From assembly GCA_009801085.1 (NCBI GenBank), contig VNWV01000001.1, positions 496,001-560,000 of the forward strand: DNA of 64,000 nucleotides, written 5' to 3'. This stretch comes from Lasiodiplodia sp. COLG20. Taxonomy: Eukaryota > Ascomycota > Dothideomycetes > Botryosphaeriales > Botryosphaeriaceae. The translations under genes were made by a program, and so were the position numbers. The notes beneath the pieces were generated by a model. That model saw nothing but the letters and a program-made list of their open reading frames with translations, was not told the origin of the DNA and did no database searches. This document shows, one piece after another, positions 43,624-55,115 of the stretch. Each line of letters begins with the position of its first letter. Position 1 is the stretch's first letter.

Positions 43624-45866
43624 CTACTCCTTCACATTGCTGCTACTGAACGCGAACTGGTCAAAGAAGTTAACCCCAGTTGCAATGCGTTTCAGGACCC
43701 GCCTTTTCTCTGCTTCCCTACTTGATGCGGTCTCGATAGGTACCGAGTCGGCTTGGATCGCGGTGTCCGCGCTTTCGGTTGGGATATGGGCCTTCTGGTC
43801 AGCTGCTTTTGCGGTTCTGGTTGGTGTAGAGTCGGCTTGGGTAGCGGTTTCTGTGCTTCCGGTAGGCTTGACATCCGTCTGACTAGCGGCGTTAACTTCC
43901 GCGTCAACGTCCGTCTGATCAGCAGCTGTTGCGGTTTCCGCACATCCGGTCGACCGAATGCGGTGGAGGTCAGCGTGGGCAGTTGGTTCTGCGCCCTCAA
44001 TGAGTACAAAGTCAGCTTCAGCAGCTATCTTTTCTGCAGCAACAGTTTTCCAATTTACCTGCAGTGGTGATGTGCTGCCATCATGGACCGGCATCAAAGC
44101 AAAGGTCCCAGTTCGCAGCACAACTGCTGTGAGTTCTGAGTCGGCGCTATGGCGGTACGGCTCCGCGAGTGGAACTCGTTCGCTTCCTGCACCCGGGAAA
44201 AGGACTTGATCCACATTCCCTTGGGGCTCCCTGGGAGTTCCGGCTGGTGCTCGAGCCTTCTTGGGTTGAGATATAGCAGCACGCTTCTTGTCTTTGGCCG
44301 TAATCTCGCGGTCCGTCGGCTTTTTTTGGTCCTCTTGCTCCTGAGGTTCTTCCTGCTCTTGACGCTGCACCTGTGCCTGAAGCTTCTCCTGCTCCTTGAG
44401 ATTCTTCTGCTCCTTGAGCTTCTCCTGCTCCTTGAGCTTCTTCTGCTCCTTCAGTTTCTCCTGCTCCTTCAGTTTCTCCTGCTCCTTGAGTTGCTCCTGC
44501 TTCTTGAGTTGCTCCACCCGCTGCCTCTCCGATTCCTCCTTGAGTTCCCGCCTGCGCATGGACACCATGTAACCCCCGGCAAAGATGGGCCGCAGTGAGC
44601 CTCGCAAGATATCGCCAGCTTTTTCGCTGTTATTCAAGTTTGAGATGCGTGCCCGTTCCAAGAGTTCTTTCTCCTGGGCGTCCAGCAACGCTCGCTTCCT
44701 ATTGATAAACTCCATCTGTTTTTGCACTTTTTGTCGCAGCTGCAGTTTCCGATCACGCGCAAACTGTATCCGCATGTTTATTTCGGTGTACACGGCATCC
44801 AGTTGATCGGCGCGGTCGTGGTCTCCAAGTATGTCGGCAAGCTGTACGCTCTGTGCCACCCACCGCGCGATGGTCTCGGCCGATATCCTGTAACGGTGAA
44901 CCGCAAAGGTTCGCAATCTGTCGCACATGCGCATCAGCTGGCTCCACTCTTCCCTCGGCGTGTCTAACCCAGCACGGATTTTCAGGACATCAAAGCTTCT
45001 ATGCATGTAGCTAGCTGATGCATTGATTTCAGCCATCTCGGCGCACTCCCATCGCTTCCTCGCGATGAAGGCGGGGTCAAATTTCTGGAGAAAATCGAAG
45101 CACACATGTTCAAGGATACCCTGGACATTGTTCAAGATGGCGTGCTGGGCTGGATAATGGATTAAGTGACCCTTCATGCCCAGCTTTTCGTCCTCAGCTT
45201 CGTTCACCATATCTAGCTCGAGAGGTTAGTCGACAAAAAGCTCGAAAGGATACAAGTAGAAGCATGCTCACCATCTGTGTCTTTGGCATCTTCGGCGACT
45301 TCATCGCGTACATTGGTCGTAACCTTTTTGGAACTTTCAGAATCGAGATCTTCGACAGGCGGCGGAACCGGGAGAGGGTGGTCCAAGTCGGGAAATTTTC
45401 TCGCGGCTGCTTCGACGCTCAGAAACACCCCCCAATAGCGCAACGTGCTAAGGATTCTCCACAAACGATCTACGCTGTATTCGTCCTCGAGGTGCTTGAA
45501 CATGGACGAGCGCTTTTTCATTAATTTCTCGAAATCTTTTTTGGTTATAGGTCCTAGCCGGTCTCCGAAGTAGAAAGGCCTGAAAGCGAGAAACACTCTC
45601 TGGTGATCATCCCAAGAGACGGAGGTTGGAGTTTTCGCCCATCGTGAGTCTGGTTCTTCAGCCGAATCTGCTGAAGGTGTCGAATGTGTCGAATGTGTCG
45701 AATGTGTCGAATGTAGACCTTCCGCTGCCAATCGCCTCTGGCGGCGCAAGTGGAGGCTTTTCTTCGACACCCAGCGCACTGATTCATATCCTCCGGAGGA
45801 TCTTGGGTAGTGGGAAGTGAGCGCTCCCCAGCGCTTCGCTGGTCCCGTGAGTAGTGCTCTGTACAT
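43624..45866 (-). CDS. Unrecognised coiled-coil protein with internal repeats
   Basis: Two exons, complement(43624-45212, 45272-45866), give 727 aa. I do not recognise the family. The N-terminus (MYRALLTGPAKRW... with many Arg, Ser and no acidic residue for 50 positions) could be a mitochondrial targeting sequence. A (His-Ser-Thr)4 run at about residues 52-63 comes from a 9-bp tandem repeat. Next is a region with WDDHQRVFLAFRPFYFG and a helical middle (residues about 200-400) with WECAEMAEINASASY. Then a strong coiled coil made of 18-bp repeats encoding KEQEKL-like hexads. The C-terminal third is Thr/Ala-rich with repeated TQADS/SQTDV units. It ends VNFFDQFAFSSSN. The middle helical region may be conserved and the repeats variable; both ideas are untested. 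Confidence 0.72.
44391..44510. repeat. 18-bp coding tandem repeat (KEQEKL hexads)
   Basis: About six imperfect copies of an 18-base unit (gctccttgagcttctcct and variants) inside the coiled-coil gene. On the minus strand they encode KEQEKL, KEQKKL and KEQKNL units in frame. Unit length is a multiple of three, so copy-number change keeps the frame. Confidence 0.8.
45677..45712. repeat. 9-bp tandem minisatellite encoding His-Ser-Thr
   Basis: Four exact copies of gtgtcgaat in tandem, read on the minus strand as (His-Ser-Thr)4 near the N-terminus of the coiled-coil protein. In-frame unit, likely variable between strains. Confidence 0.85.
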
Positions 45867-47000
45867 AGGGCTCAGGATTGTGCCCCCGTCACAGACACAG
45901 CGTCAGGCAGATCAATTGATGCGCCTTCGAAAGCGCCCAGGACCCCATCTGCTCGAGCGGACGTAGGTGTAACGTTGAAGCAAAAGTTTGAAGCCCTTCG
46001 ACCCCGGCATGCCGTTCGCGAGCCGGCAAAATATCGGGTGCGGCACAGCACAAGTCGTTGCCGCTCCTTCCCTCACGCCACACGCCTGCAGAGATGCCTT
46101 GAGTGCGAGTACATTGCTTTGCATAACCGGTCAGATGTACGCGAGCGCAAGGCGGTGCTTCCGATCAGAGCTGTGTGAGCCCCGATGTAATATTCAGGCC
46201 TCCCGCCCCAGAACCGTAACAACGCAAGCATTCAAGGTCAATGGGATTCACGAAGGCTTGCAGTGCCAAACCTGCCAAAGTTGGCATTGAAAAAAAGGAA
46301 AGAAAAAAAGAGCAGAGCTAATATCTACCTCCTCATGATCGAGACCCATGTCACCTAACGCTTAATCGCAACCCGATTCCGAACATCCTCGATTGACATG
46401 AATCTCTGTCCAATCAGAGCTGACGTCAGAGCCCTCTCTACAGTCCTAGGGTGTTGTGACTCCGGAAACCCAAATTTAGTCAGATTTAAACCGCATAGAT
46501 GTGGCTTTTCGCCGCAGAACGAGAAGTTAAGACCGGGCTGCTGGCCCTTAACTGATATTCCTGATTTTCTTTCTGGACGATAAGGAAATAGAAAGACCGG
46601 GTTCTCTCTCACGATATTCAATATAACCGCTTGCTGTGTTCACTCAAAAACAACCTTCTACTGTTAGCTCATGGCCGTTGGAAAATAACGAGCTGGTAGC
46701 GGACGCTTAAACCAGGGTAAGTTCACCGGCGAATCTCCAAGGCATACCAAAGAAAATCATGGCTTATATGGAGCACGACTCCCTCTTGTGACTTCATATT
46801 TCTAGCGACTTGGCGCAGATTCTCGTCTCTATCCATGCCGAGACGTCCTCGTGATCATATATCCCCTAAGCCAAGTGCGTGGTATCTGTATTCGCAACAT
46901 CTGACGCGGCCTTGGGCTTGTCCTCGCCAAGCCGTGTCAGCTGGCTTGTCTGAGTAACCGGGCCAAGTACTTGTTCGTGTCTGCAGCAACCCGGAAAAGC
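45867..47000. other. Intergenic, 1.1 kb
   Basis: Promoter of the coiled-coil gene (left end) and 3' flank of LSM7 (right end). Small frames only, none with a domain. Composition mixed. Nothing else is seen. Confidence 0.5.
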
Positions 47001-47520
47001 TCACTCTTCCTCCGGTGGGGCGAACGGGTTGGCAATTTCTTCGCTGCCGTCAAGTGGCGAGATGAGGACAAGCAGAGTGCCGCGCGCAACAGTAAGGCCG
47101 AGGGAGCGGGTGGTTTCGTTGCCTTCGTCATCTGCGGACAGCGGTATGGTTAGCATCTGGGAGTGGACGTCCTCGGGGCAAGCAGTCTGAGCATACCGCG
47201 CATGACCTCCTTCACGTCGTCCAACACCAGGTTCATGAGCTGATCGTAGCCCTTCAGTGTGCCCGTCACTGGCCATTGATCGTCAGCAACGCCTCTCCCG
47301 AGCTTACGAAGCTCGCAGGGCCCGTCGGAGAACACATACCCTCGCGGCCGCCGTTGAACTTGACGCTGATCTCCTTGTCCATGAGCTTTCCCAGGTCAAG
47401 AATGTTTTCCTTCTTGGGCCGCTCCTGCTGGCCAGCGTGTCCGCCGCGCGAGCCCCCGCGTCCTCCACGATCGCCGCCTCTGCCGCCCCGGCCGCCCCGG
47501 AAGTTGCCGCGCTCAGACAT
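47001..47520 (-). CDS. LSM7: U6 snRNA-associated Sm-like protein LSm7
   Basis: Three exons, complement(47001-47131, 47197-47268, 47340-47520), give 127 aa. LSm7 is a subunit of the Lsm2-8 ring on U6 snRNA (splicing) and the Lsm1-7 ring (mRNA decay). The Sm1 motif reads ILDLGKLMDKEISVKFNGG...VTGTLKGYDQLMNLVLDDVKEVM and the Sm2 motif LGLTVARGTLLVLISPLDG; both match LSm7 specifically. The middle exon is just 72 bases. Unusually, the first ~30 residues are an RGG-rich segment (RGGRGG, DRGGRGG, SRGG) before KKENILDL, much longer than in yeast. All splice sites are GT..AG and frame-keeping. Nearby genes are unrelated. Confidence 0.94.
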
Positions 47521-49118
47521 GGTGGGTGGTGGTGTTGAGCTTTGCGTACCGTGGGTGCGCGTGTCTCTTGTCGCGAGCTTCTGCAAGCACGGGCGGTGAC
47601 GCTGCAGCGCGCGATTTTGAGCCCCGCCGCCCAGCTACTTCCCGGGCTTTTGCCGGCTCCGCCCTGAGCGGAAAGAGGCACCAGTGGTGAAATGGCATTT
47701 TGACGCCTTGAGAGCAGGTGTTTCACTGCGCAGCACTACATGCGAAATTGCATGATCCGCTTGCAGTACACGATGCAGCGCTGCCACACCCTCGAGGCCC
47801 ACGCCGGTCGAGAATGCCCTCCAGCGGTCACGGAAAATGCACGGTGGAAATCAGCCTGTAGAGTGCATCTGCGGGCAGCATCGAGCTGCTTATCTCTGGA
47901 CGCCGGTACGCAACTCTCCGTTTGGGGCCCATCGCCCCCTCACCTGCCACTGCACTGCCGCGCCTCGATTCTGATGGAGCCCGTCTCGAGCTCCCCCGCC
48001 GGTCAAGCCCTGCGGTATTTATCGAGCTCGCCGATAGTCCACATTCCGCGCTGCCGCTCTGCCGCTACGACGCACTGCCAACTGCTTGGCTGGTTATTAA
48101 TGCGAGCAAGCTGCTGTCCGCTCGGCTCATCCATCCGAGAGACAAGCTTTCGGGCTCGGTATTGGAAACGGCTCGCACGGAGAGTCTGCACTCGAGCCGA
48201 TGCACAATGGCATACGTGGACTGGTGAGGTCTGAGAGAGACCGTCTCGGATTACCGCACGGCGCGGCGAGGCGGGCTGGCTGGTTGGCGGGCGCGTGGGC
48301 TGCAGCAGGATGCAGCCCTGGCGTGGCGAGCTCCTGAGGGGCCTCCGCTTTGAGGATTGGCGGGCTGCCGTTCCGCCATCTGTTAGAGCAGTGGGCCGCG
48401 GATCCGCCGCAGCTGTGGCGTGTGAGCCATTGTTTCCGTGCCCGAGCTTAGCGGCGGGCGGAGCGCAAAGCTTCAGAACGCGACGACGCAGGCGACGCGG
48501 CCTGGGGCAGCGGGCCATGGCTTCCAGTTGCGAGCGTGGGCCGACATTTTATCCCGCAGCCGCAGGCCAAGGGCGCCGGTGGAGGGAGCCACGCGACGCG
48601 GAACTGGCGCCTAGCAGCTCCGAGGCCGCCCGCTGTCCGCCCACGCACACCCACAGACGGGCGCGCACCGCTGATCCAGTATAGCCTCCGCCTGGCCTAG
48701 AGCTCTCCCTCCCTGCGAGCTGTGCCGGCTACCCGATCGTGAGCGAGCCCTCCGCTTCGCCTCCACCCTCCTCGTCGGGGTCCCACCGCTCCGCCCGCCC
48801 TTCTCTTCTCCTCCCTTCGCGCGCCGCATGCCTCCCTCCGAACCCACGCCTCCCCACCGCCCTCACCTTGCTGCCTCGCAGCCCTCGCCCCCCCGCGCGC
48901 GTTGCGCTGCCCGTGTTCCGCGCCTCGCAGCAATTCGGCCGCCTGTGGCGCCCGCCGAGCAGACCGCGGCCTTGCCGAGGACTGCTCCCGTTCCGACTGC
49001 GCTTCTCCGCTGAGCCCTGACCCTTAGCCCTACCGCGTTCCCACCACCACCACTCCAACTCCAACTCGCACCTCTCCCCGGGGCCTCCTCACGCGGCGAA
49101 GCTGCCCCATTCCTCGCC
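47521..49118. other. Divergent spacer of 1.6 kb
   Basis: Between LSM7 (-) and the Cys-cluster gene (+). It is GC-rich, and from about 48700 onward strongly C-rich with CCTC/CCGC runs, which reads as a long 5' UTR and promoter of the right-hand gene. Several open frames on both strands are compositional, with no domain. Confidence 0.5.
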
Positions 49119-51076
49119 ATGGACTCTGGCGCCCACCACGACCCCTCCTCGTCGACCGCCACTATGACCGAGCAGCTCAAGCGCAAGCGGAGCCCGTCGC
49201 ACGATGCCGCCGCGCAAGCTCCTCCTGCGCCGCCGCCCAAGACGGCCAAAACCTCCAACCACCTCCAGATCAACTACCTTGCCCGCCAGTACACCGAGGA
49301 CCTGCCCTTGATCTCCGGCGACGACACCCTGCCCAACATCCTGCAGCTGCTGGGCGAGTACCAGGGCGTGCTGGATCGCCATGAGAGCATGGCCTGCAAC
49401 CTCGGCGCGCGCCCGCTGGGTCCCATCCTCATCAAGCGCTTCGAGCGCCTGTTTGACGGCCCGCCCAAGGTGCTGAAGTCGCACGGCAAGGACCCTGCCC
49501 ACGTCACCTGGCTCGACGTCGTCGAGTTTGCGCGCAACAAGCCCGAGCAATTCACGCTCGGCCAGATGAGCGAGGGCGTTCGCGTCTGCCAATTCTACAC
49601 CAAGCAATGCCGCGTCCAGATCAGCGAGGAGGACTTTGTGTTGATCAGCAGTGGCATTCCGCAGAAAATGATCCCGCCGCAGCCAATTGTCGAGGACGAG
49701 GAGAAGGAGCTTGGCACGCTGGAAATTCTGGAGAAAAACCTCGCACAGATATGCCAACTAGCAGACCAAGGTCTGTTACCAGCCTTACCACCACCCCTGA
49801 TTGCAGCTAATCTCGTCGCGCAGTCGCCGCACGTACCCGCCAATTGAATCACCGTCTGAAGGGCCGTAAGCAGGCCATCCTCGACCGCCGAGCTACGAAC
49901 AGCCCCGCTGCAGTCCGCGCCTCCAGTCCCTCCAACGTCGCCCTCATGAATGGCCTCGGCCAAAACGCAAATGCTGCCCTGGCTGCATTATCCAAGTCGC
50001 CCTCTGGGGGCTTCGTTGCAGTCAATTCGAGGCCACCCGCTCCCGCTGCCGCCGCCCCCGAGCACGATCCCGGTCGAAACGGCGCGTCTTCTGCCACTCG
50101 CAACGAGCTCATGAACAAATTCTCGACCATCAACGATCGCAGGACACACGGGTCGAATGGCGACCAGATCCGTCGAGGCTCCAGTGCTAGCCAGTACTCG
50201 GCCGGTGGATCGGCGTCAGGGAGTAAATCGAGTGCTCGCCCGCCAGGCAACACGTCCGGCGGGCCGAATGGGCTTCCCTACAGCGATAGCGAATACGCTC
50301 AGCTACTTCTTTCCAACACGTCCCCGGTTCCCATTCCGAGCACACCTTCGCAGCTTCTGCCGTCGCACGGCGCACGGCCAGGGTCACAGCACCCTCCGAC
50401 CGCGGAGAAGGATGACGGCGGTCCTTTCAAGGCGGAGATGGTCGCGCGCATGGAGGTTCTCTCGAAGGGAGAGAGGATCTTGCCGCCTTGCGATCGTTGC
50501 CGAAGACTTCACATGGACTGCCTGAAGAACCTGACAGCCTGCATGGGGTGCACCAAGAAGCACGCAAAGTGCTCTTGGAAGGAAGTGCGGGAGCCGGAAC
50601 TCCGCATGACTCAGCCCCCTCCTGAAGGCGAAGCCACTCATTCGGACATCGAGATGGGAGGCTACCCCGGATCCATGATAAGGCAGAACCTCGCTAGCCC
50701 GGCATCGGCCTCGCCGTCGGCGTCCGTTGGTTCCGTCGGCGGCCACGCAGAAGCCAGAGCTGCCGGTCAGGACGCGAATGCTGGTCATCTCACGCCCGGG
50801 CAGGCAGCACACTCGGCGGAGCTTTCCAGGCACGAGGGCCGGCTCTCGGTGGGCGGCGCGCCAGAAGCCCGGATGGAAGACCGTCAGCAGCGCGAGCCGG
50901 AACAGCCTCCGAGCCACGCCGCTCACGCCCATCACGAGCAGCAGCATCAACAAAGCCACGGCCAGATGCACGACAGGCGTGAGCCGCCCGAAGCAGTAGG
51001 AGCACACCCAGCGCATCCCGAAAGACACCACCAGGAGCAACCGCATCAATCGGATTTACAATCACTCGTTGCATGA
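49119..51076 (+). CDS. Putative nuclear regulator with late Zn2Cys6-like cluster
   Basis: Exons 49119-49770 and 49824-51076 give 634 aa. Near the N-terminus is a basic KRKRSPS patch. A conserved-looking helical domain follows (about residues 48-215): INYLARQYTEDLPLISG, LLGEYQGVLDRHESMACNLGARPLGPILIKRFERLFDGPP, VEFARNKPEQFTLGQMSEGVRVCQFYTKQC. A Ser/Pro/Gly-rich linker leads to CDRCRRLHMDCLKNLTACMGC...CSW at about residue 452, with six cysteines spaced like a Gal4 cluster but lying in the C-terminal third instead of at the N-terminus. The end is Gln/His-rich. The Arg/Lys content between the cysteines is modest, so DNA binding is likely but not certain. I recognise the architecture as fungal but cannot name the protein. 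A second in-frame ATG at 49164 is possible. Confidence 0.85.
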
Positions 51077-54000
51077 CAATGAAAAAAATGCATCGGTTGC
51101 CGTCAGTTTTTCAGGGTTTTTGTTTTTCTCGTTGATTGACTTGTGAGTGCGTTTAAGCGGGCGGGTGGCATTTGCGGAAACAACAGCGTTTTTGGAATGT
51201 GAAAAAATCGGAGTCAAAAGGTGTTTTATGGGAAGGGGGGGGAATCGTTTGACCATATGGTTCCCTTTTTTTTTTTTTTTTTGTTAACCACGGCACGGTT
51301 GGTTGTGCTTTGATTCAAAGTCTTGTGATATATTTCGGGTCTTTTTCTCAAGCGCGGATTCCCCCCCCGGGTCTCTTTCATTTTTCACGTTTGAACTGGC
51401 TCCTCTCTCCCCCCCAAACTGGTTACTGAGGGAAATGAATTGTGTTTTTCGCTTTTCCTCCTTCCTCTTACTCCTACTCCTCGCCCCTTTTCTTGGTCTC
51501 TCCAGCGATGATTGATCGATTGACAACAGGCGGCTACTTGAAATGGTCATTCGTTGTGTCATGGCTCCCTTTTTCTTTGCTCTCCTGTGTACGTATTGTG
51601 ATGATGACCCGCCTCAGCTGGTTTGTTTGGTTTCCGGTTCCGATCCTTTCTTTTCGTGCTCACTCCGATTGGACTAACGAACAGTACGCGCGGAATCCAA
51701 CCCGATCTTCCGATCGCTTCGCGTTCTTTACTTGGTAGTGTTCCTTGTGACCAGCAGGGAAACAGGATGAAAGGCTACCTACTCACTGCTACGGATTACT
51801 GATCATCTCATCGTCGGGAATTCTATGGGGTCTCTAATAAGCCATTAGTGACAAGCTCCTTCCTATTTTCCTTTCCTTTTCGCATCATACTCTTGTGAAG
51901 CAGATAAGGCGGCATCCATTGCGATGCAGGCGGCGAATGGTAGGGATTGGGGATCGGCCGAAGGAGGCCTGTCTCTTTTGCTGCGGATCGCTGGGCGGGT
52001 GGTGCTTATGGCCCGGGAAGAGACGCTAGTTGGCATCCTACCTCGCTGCGAAGTGGGAGAGAGAAATTGATATTGCATTTAGAGAAGTTGAAGTAAAGAC
52101 CCGGTTGTAGACGTGAATCAGAAGAGCATGCCAAGATGACTGCCGGCCCTGACTCGATCGAGCTGGTTACCCAAGACTTTTCCCCTTTCTCGTGTTACAA
52201 CAACCGTCTGGGTACGTGGGCGGTCGAAGCCGTTGGTTGGATGACCTTTGTACTGTAACAAGTCCAAATATCTACTACGTACATACATGCAATCCACGTC
52301 TCGGATCTCTTCTGCTTCGACAGGCCCCCCTACGGAAATAAGAGCGCAAGTGCTCCTGGAACACTGGAGAGTAAGGGTCTTCCCGTATCCACCGTCATGG
52401 TGGAGGTAAGGCATTGAGCATAAGTGGAACGATTTCTCGCGTGGAACAAGCCGTTGCCGCCGGCGCCGGGTCTTGTGGGAAGAACCCGAGACCCCGACTC
52501 GATTCGACCCTTTTTCTTTTTACCTGGAGACGCGCGAAATTAACATAAAAAAAGAACTCGTGACCTCCCCTTTTTCCAGCTCGTATCACTCTGCTGGAGA
52601 AGGACACCACGGTGCTTTGCGCCAAAACCCATAAGTGTCTCCCCGCACAGCAGATGAATCGCGCGCGCACACACTAGGACTCGAAATTGGTGGCCGCGCG
52701 TAGCGACTCGTTCACGCTCGTGCAAGGGAAAGCTCGGTGCAAGGACCAAGGCTTGTTCGCGACAAGCCTTTCCGGGGGGGTGTGTGTGCTGTGCTGCCCT
52801 GTCTGCTTTTCGCCGTGCTGCTGGTGCTGCGCGCTGCGCTGCTGCCAGAAGTTGGTCATTGCGTCCCTCCTCCCTTCCCTTTTTTTTTTTCCACCCCGTC
52901 GCCCGCCGCCCTGCCGCCGCCGCCGCCCAGCACTCTCAGCAGGGCAGATCGCTCATCCCCCGTTTTCTCGCCGTTGCCTGCCGGCCGGCCGGCGCGGGGC
53001 GCGCGAACGCGGGGCGGCGACGCGCCCCCCAGGCAAGTAACGGCAAAAAAGACCTCAGGCCAGATAAGGGCTATTGCCCCCACATGATTGCTGGGCGCGC
53101 GCACTCACTACCTAGGCGAGACGGTCACGACGGCGCGGCGGCGCTGCTGGTGTGGGCTGGGCGGCGTTCGGCGGCGGCATCGCCGGACCGGAGCTCGGTG
53201 GTAGGTTTGTTGGCGGGAATAAGAGAGCACAGCACACACATCCTTGCTCTCTCTCTCTCGCGCGCGCGCGCGCACGTGCGGGTTAGGTACCTTGTTTTGT
53301 TTATCATTTGGGAAGGGAGGAGGGAGGATGCGCGGCGGGAACGCGCGTCTCCGGCAACAAAGCCCTGCCCTCTCCCCCCTCGCCCGCGCTTTTTCCCCAC
53401 ACACTTCATTAAGGCAGGGCGCGCGGGTGCGGAAATTAGGTAGGTGGTAGGTGGTAGGTGGCTGCCCTTGTTGTTGCAGTATCTTTGCTCCTTTTGTCCG
53501 ACCCCGGTGTGGCGTTCAGCGGTTTGGTTTAGTGAGGGTGGGCGCGCGCGCAAGCGCTGCGAAGGGTGCGGAAAGAGTTTCCGTGTTGCTGGAGGGAGAA
53601 GGTGAGAAGGTCACGGGGCCGTGTGCCCGTCGGGGTTAGATTGGTGCGCGGTTGTCTTTGTGTTTTATGTGCGACGGTGCTTCTTCGTTCGTGACGAGGT
53701 CGGGATCACACATTGTTATTGCACTTGACTGCTTGACGCCAGCGAAGGGGAGCTCGAAGGGGATGTCGGGATGTTTTTTTGAATCTGCATCTGCTTGGCC
53801 GTTCTTGCAATGCAATAGGGCTTGTTCTGGATGATCAACGGTGTCGCTGGCGTGGCCCATGTTGTTCGGCCGAGCCCACGGAATATCGCGTCTGATTGAG
53901 GTTAATTGGGTTGTCGAGGAAACTTGGAAATCGACTCTTGGCTTGTGATGAGAAGCACCGCCAAGCTGTCGGGCGTGTTCTTCCTTGTCTTAATACGGGT

Positions 54001-55026
54001 ATGGTGTTCTTCTTAAGCTTCAGGGAAATATGTCTCGCATGGCTTTCTTTCTACTTTGTGTACGGAAACCGATTGGGCAAAGCTGTTTCAATGAGACTAC
54101 CCCAGCATTTTGAAATGCGCATGATTTACCGCCGAAGTCCGGGTTTATTCGAACCTCAAACGTATGTACGTCCGGACATTGGATTCATATACCCACGCGA
54201 GGAAGCTTGGATATTCTGCAGTCTATTATGTAGCGGAGTTGTCGAGCGTCTTCTCATAATTTGATAGCACATTGATACGCAACGGTACTCATCTACTTAC
54301 CGGAAGTTCAGCTCACGCCGTATCGCAAAAGCTTGAAGTATGGCCTCACGATGTGCAGAAGGCCTTAGGCATCAGCAGAAGACGCGTAAGACAGGCTCGC
54401 ACGAGCCAACTGCGTCATCGCTTCCGCTCTCCTCTCCACCCCCATCGCTCTCTACTCGCTCCGCCTCCGCTCACGAAAGTTTGCGCTTTGGCCCTGTCGA
54501 ACAAGAGTCCGCCGCGGAGAGTTTCTTTTCACCCCGCTCAACCAAACCTCCGATCAGCCCTTCATGCGACGTGCTTCCAACCAACTACGATGACTCGCCC
54601 CCTCAGGATCGCTCCGAGCCGGCCATGCCGGCCCAGAAGCCAAGCCGATGATCTGCGCGGATTGTTAGCCTAAGGGACTATCACACCACTCTGTCGCATG
54701 TGGCTGCCTGCCAGCATGCCCAACTGATTCTTCCGAGCATACCTGGCCCTGTGCAACTATGACAGTCTCTGCATCGGAACTAACTTTTTAGGCGTCATCC
54801 GTGGTTTGTGCGACGCATGTCAATTGTCCGGCGATCTACATACACGAGGTCGGTATTACAACAGAGGGCCTGTAGTTGGAGCCATGAATGCACAGCATAT
54901 ACCCGTTCAACGACCTCGATTTCGGTGCAATACTAAGCGAACATACTTGCTTACAGTCCCCTCTCGCAGCCGATGGCTAGCGCGAAGAATAGCAGGGTTC
55001 CCCAGCTCTGCCTTTGAAAAATAACA
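51077..55026. other. Gene-poor region, about 4 kb
   Basis: 51100-52100: T-rich with homopolymer runs and pyrimidine tracts, likely the 3' UTR and flank of the preceding gene. 52430-53640: G/C-rich low-complexity with a CT/CG microsatellite at about 53247-53273; its 219-codon frame is compositional. 53650-55026: ordinary composition, no recognisable domain. No RNA gene is seen. Confidence 0.45.
53247..53273. repeat. (CT)n(CG)n compound microsatellite
   Basis: A run of CT dinucleotides passes directly into about nine CG dinucleotides. The alternating CG part could adopt Z-DNA. CG runs are uncommon in genomes subject to cytosine methylation or RIP. Confidence 0.8.
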
Positions 55027-55115
55027 CATGTGGGTAGCTGAAGCTATCGTCCGGACGTGTATGTAGAATTAAGAATCCGACATTCTCGTCCGGACGATAG
55101 CTTCAACTACCCATG
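55027..55115. repeat. Palindromic (inverted-repeat) element, copy A
   Basis: The left arm 55027-55057 (core gtagctgaagctatcgtcc) and right arm 55087-55115 are reverse complements with one mismatch and a 2-base offset. They enclose an AT-rich centre of about 29 bases. Total about 89 bases. It is the same family as copy B at 56409: the central 37 bases between gacgt and cgtc align at equal length. A MITE-like or fold-back element is the likeliest reading; no target-site duplication could be fixed. Confidence 0.8.

Noticed and set aside
44391..44510. CRISPR-like regular repeats
   Set aside because: The 18-bp units are tandem without spacers and in frame within a coding exon of a eukaryotic gene.
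41526..45866. Secondary-metabolite cluster around the P450
   Set aside because: No synthase, methyltransferase or pathway regulator adjoins it; neighbours are DRS1, a coiled-coil protein and LSM7.
52784..53443. 219-codon open frame in the GC-rich block
   Set aside because: Low-complexity Arg/Ala/Pro-rich; frames are open on both strands here because of base composition.
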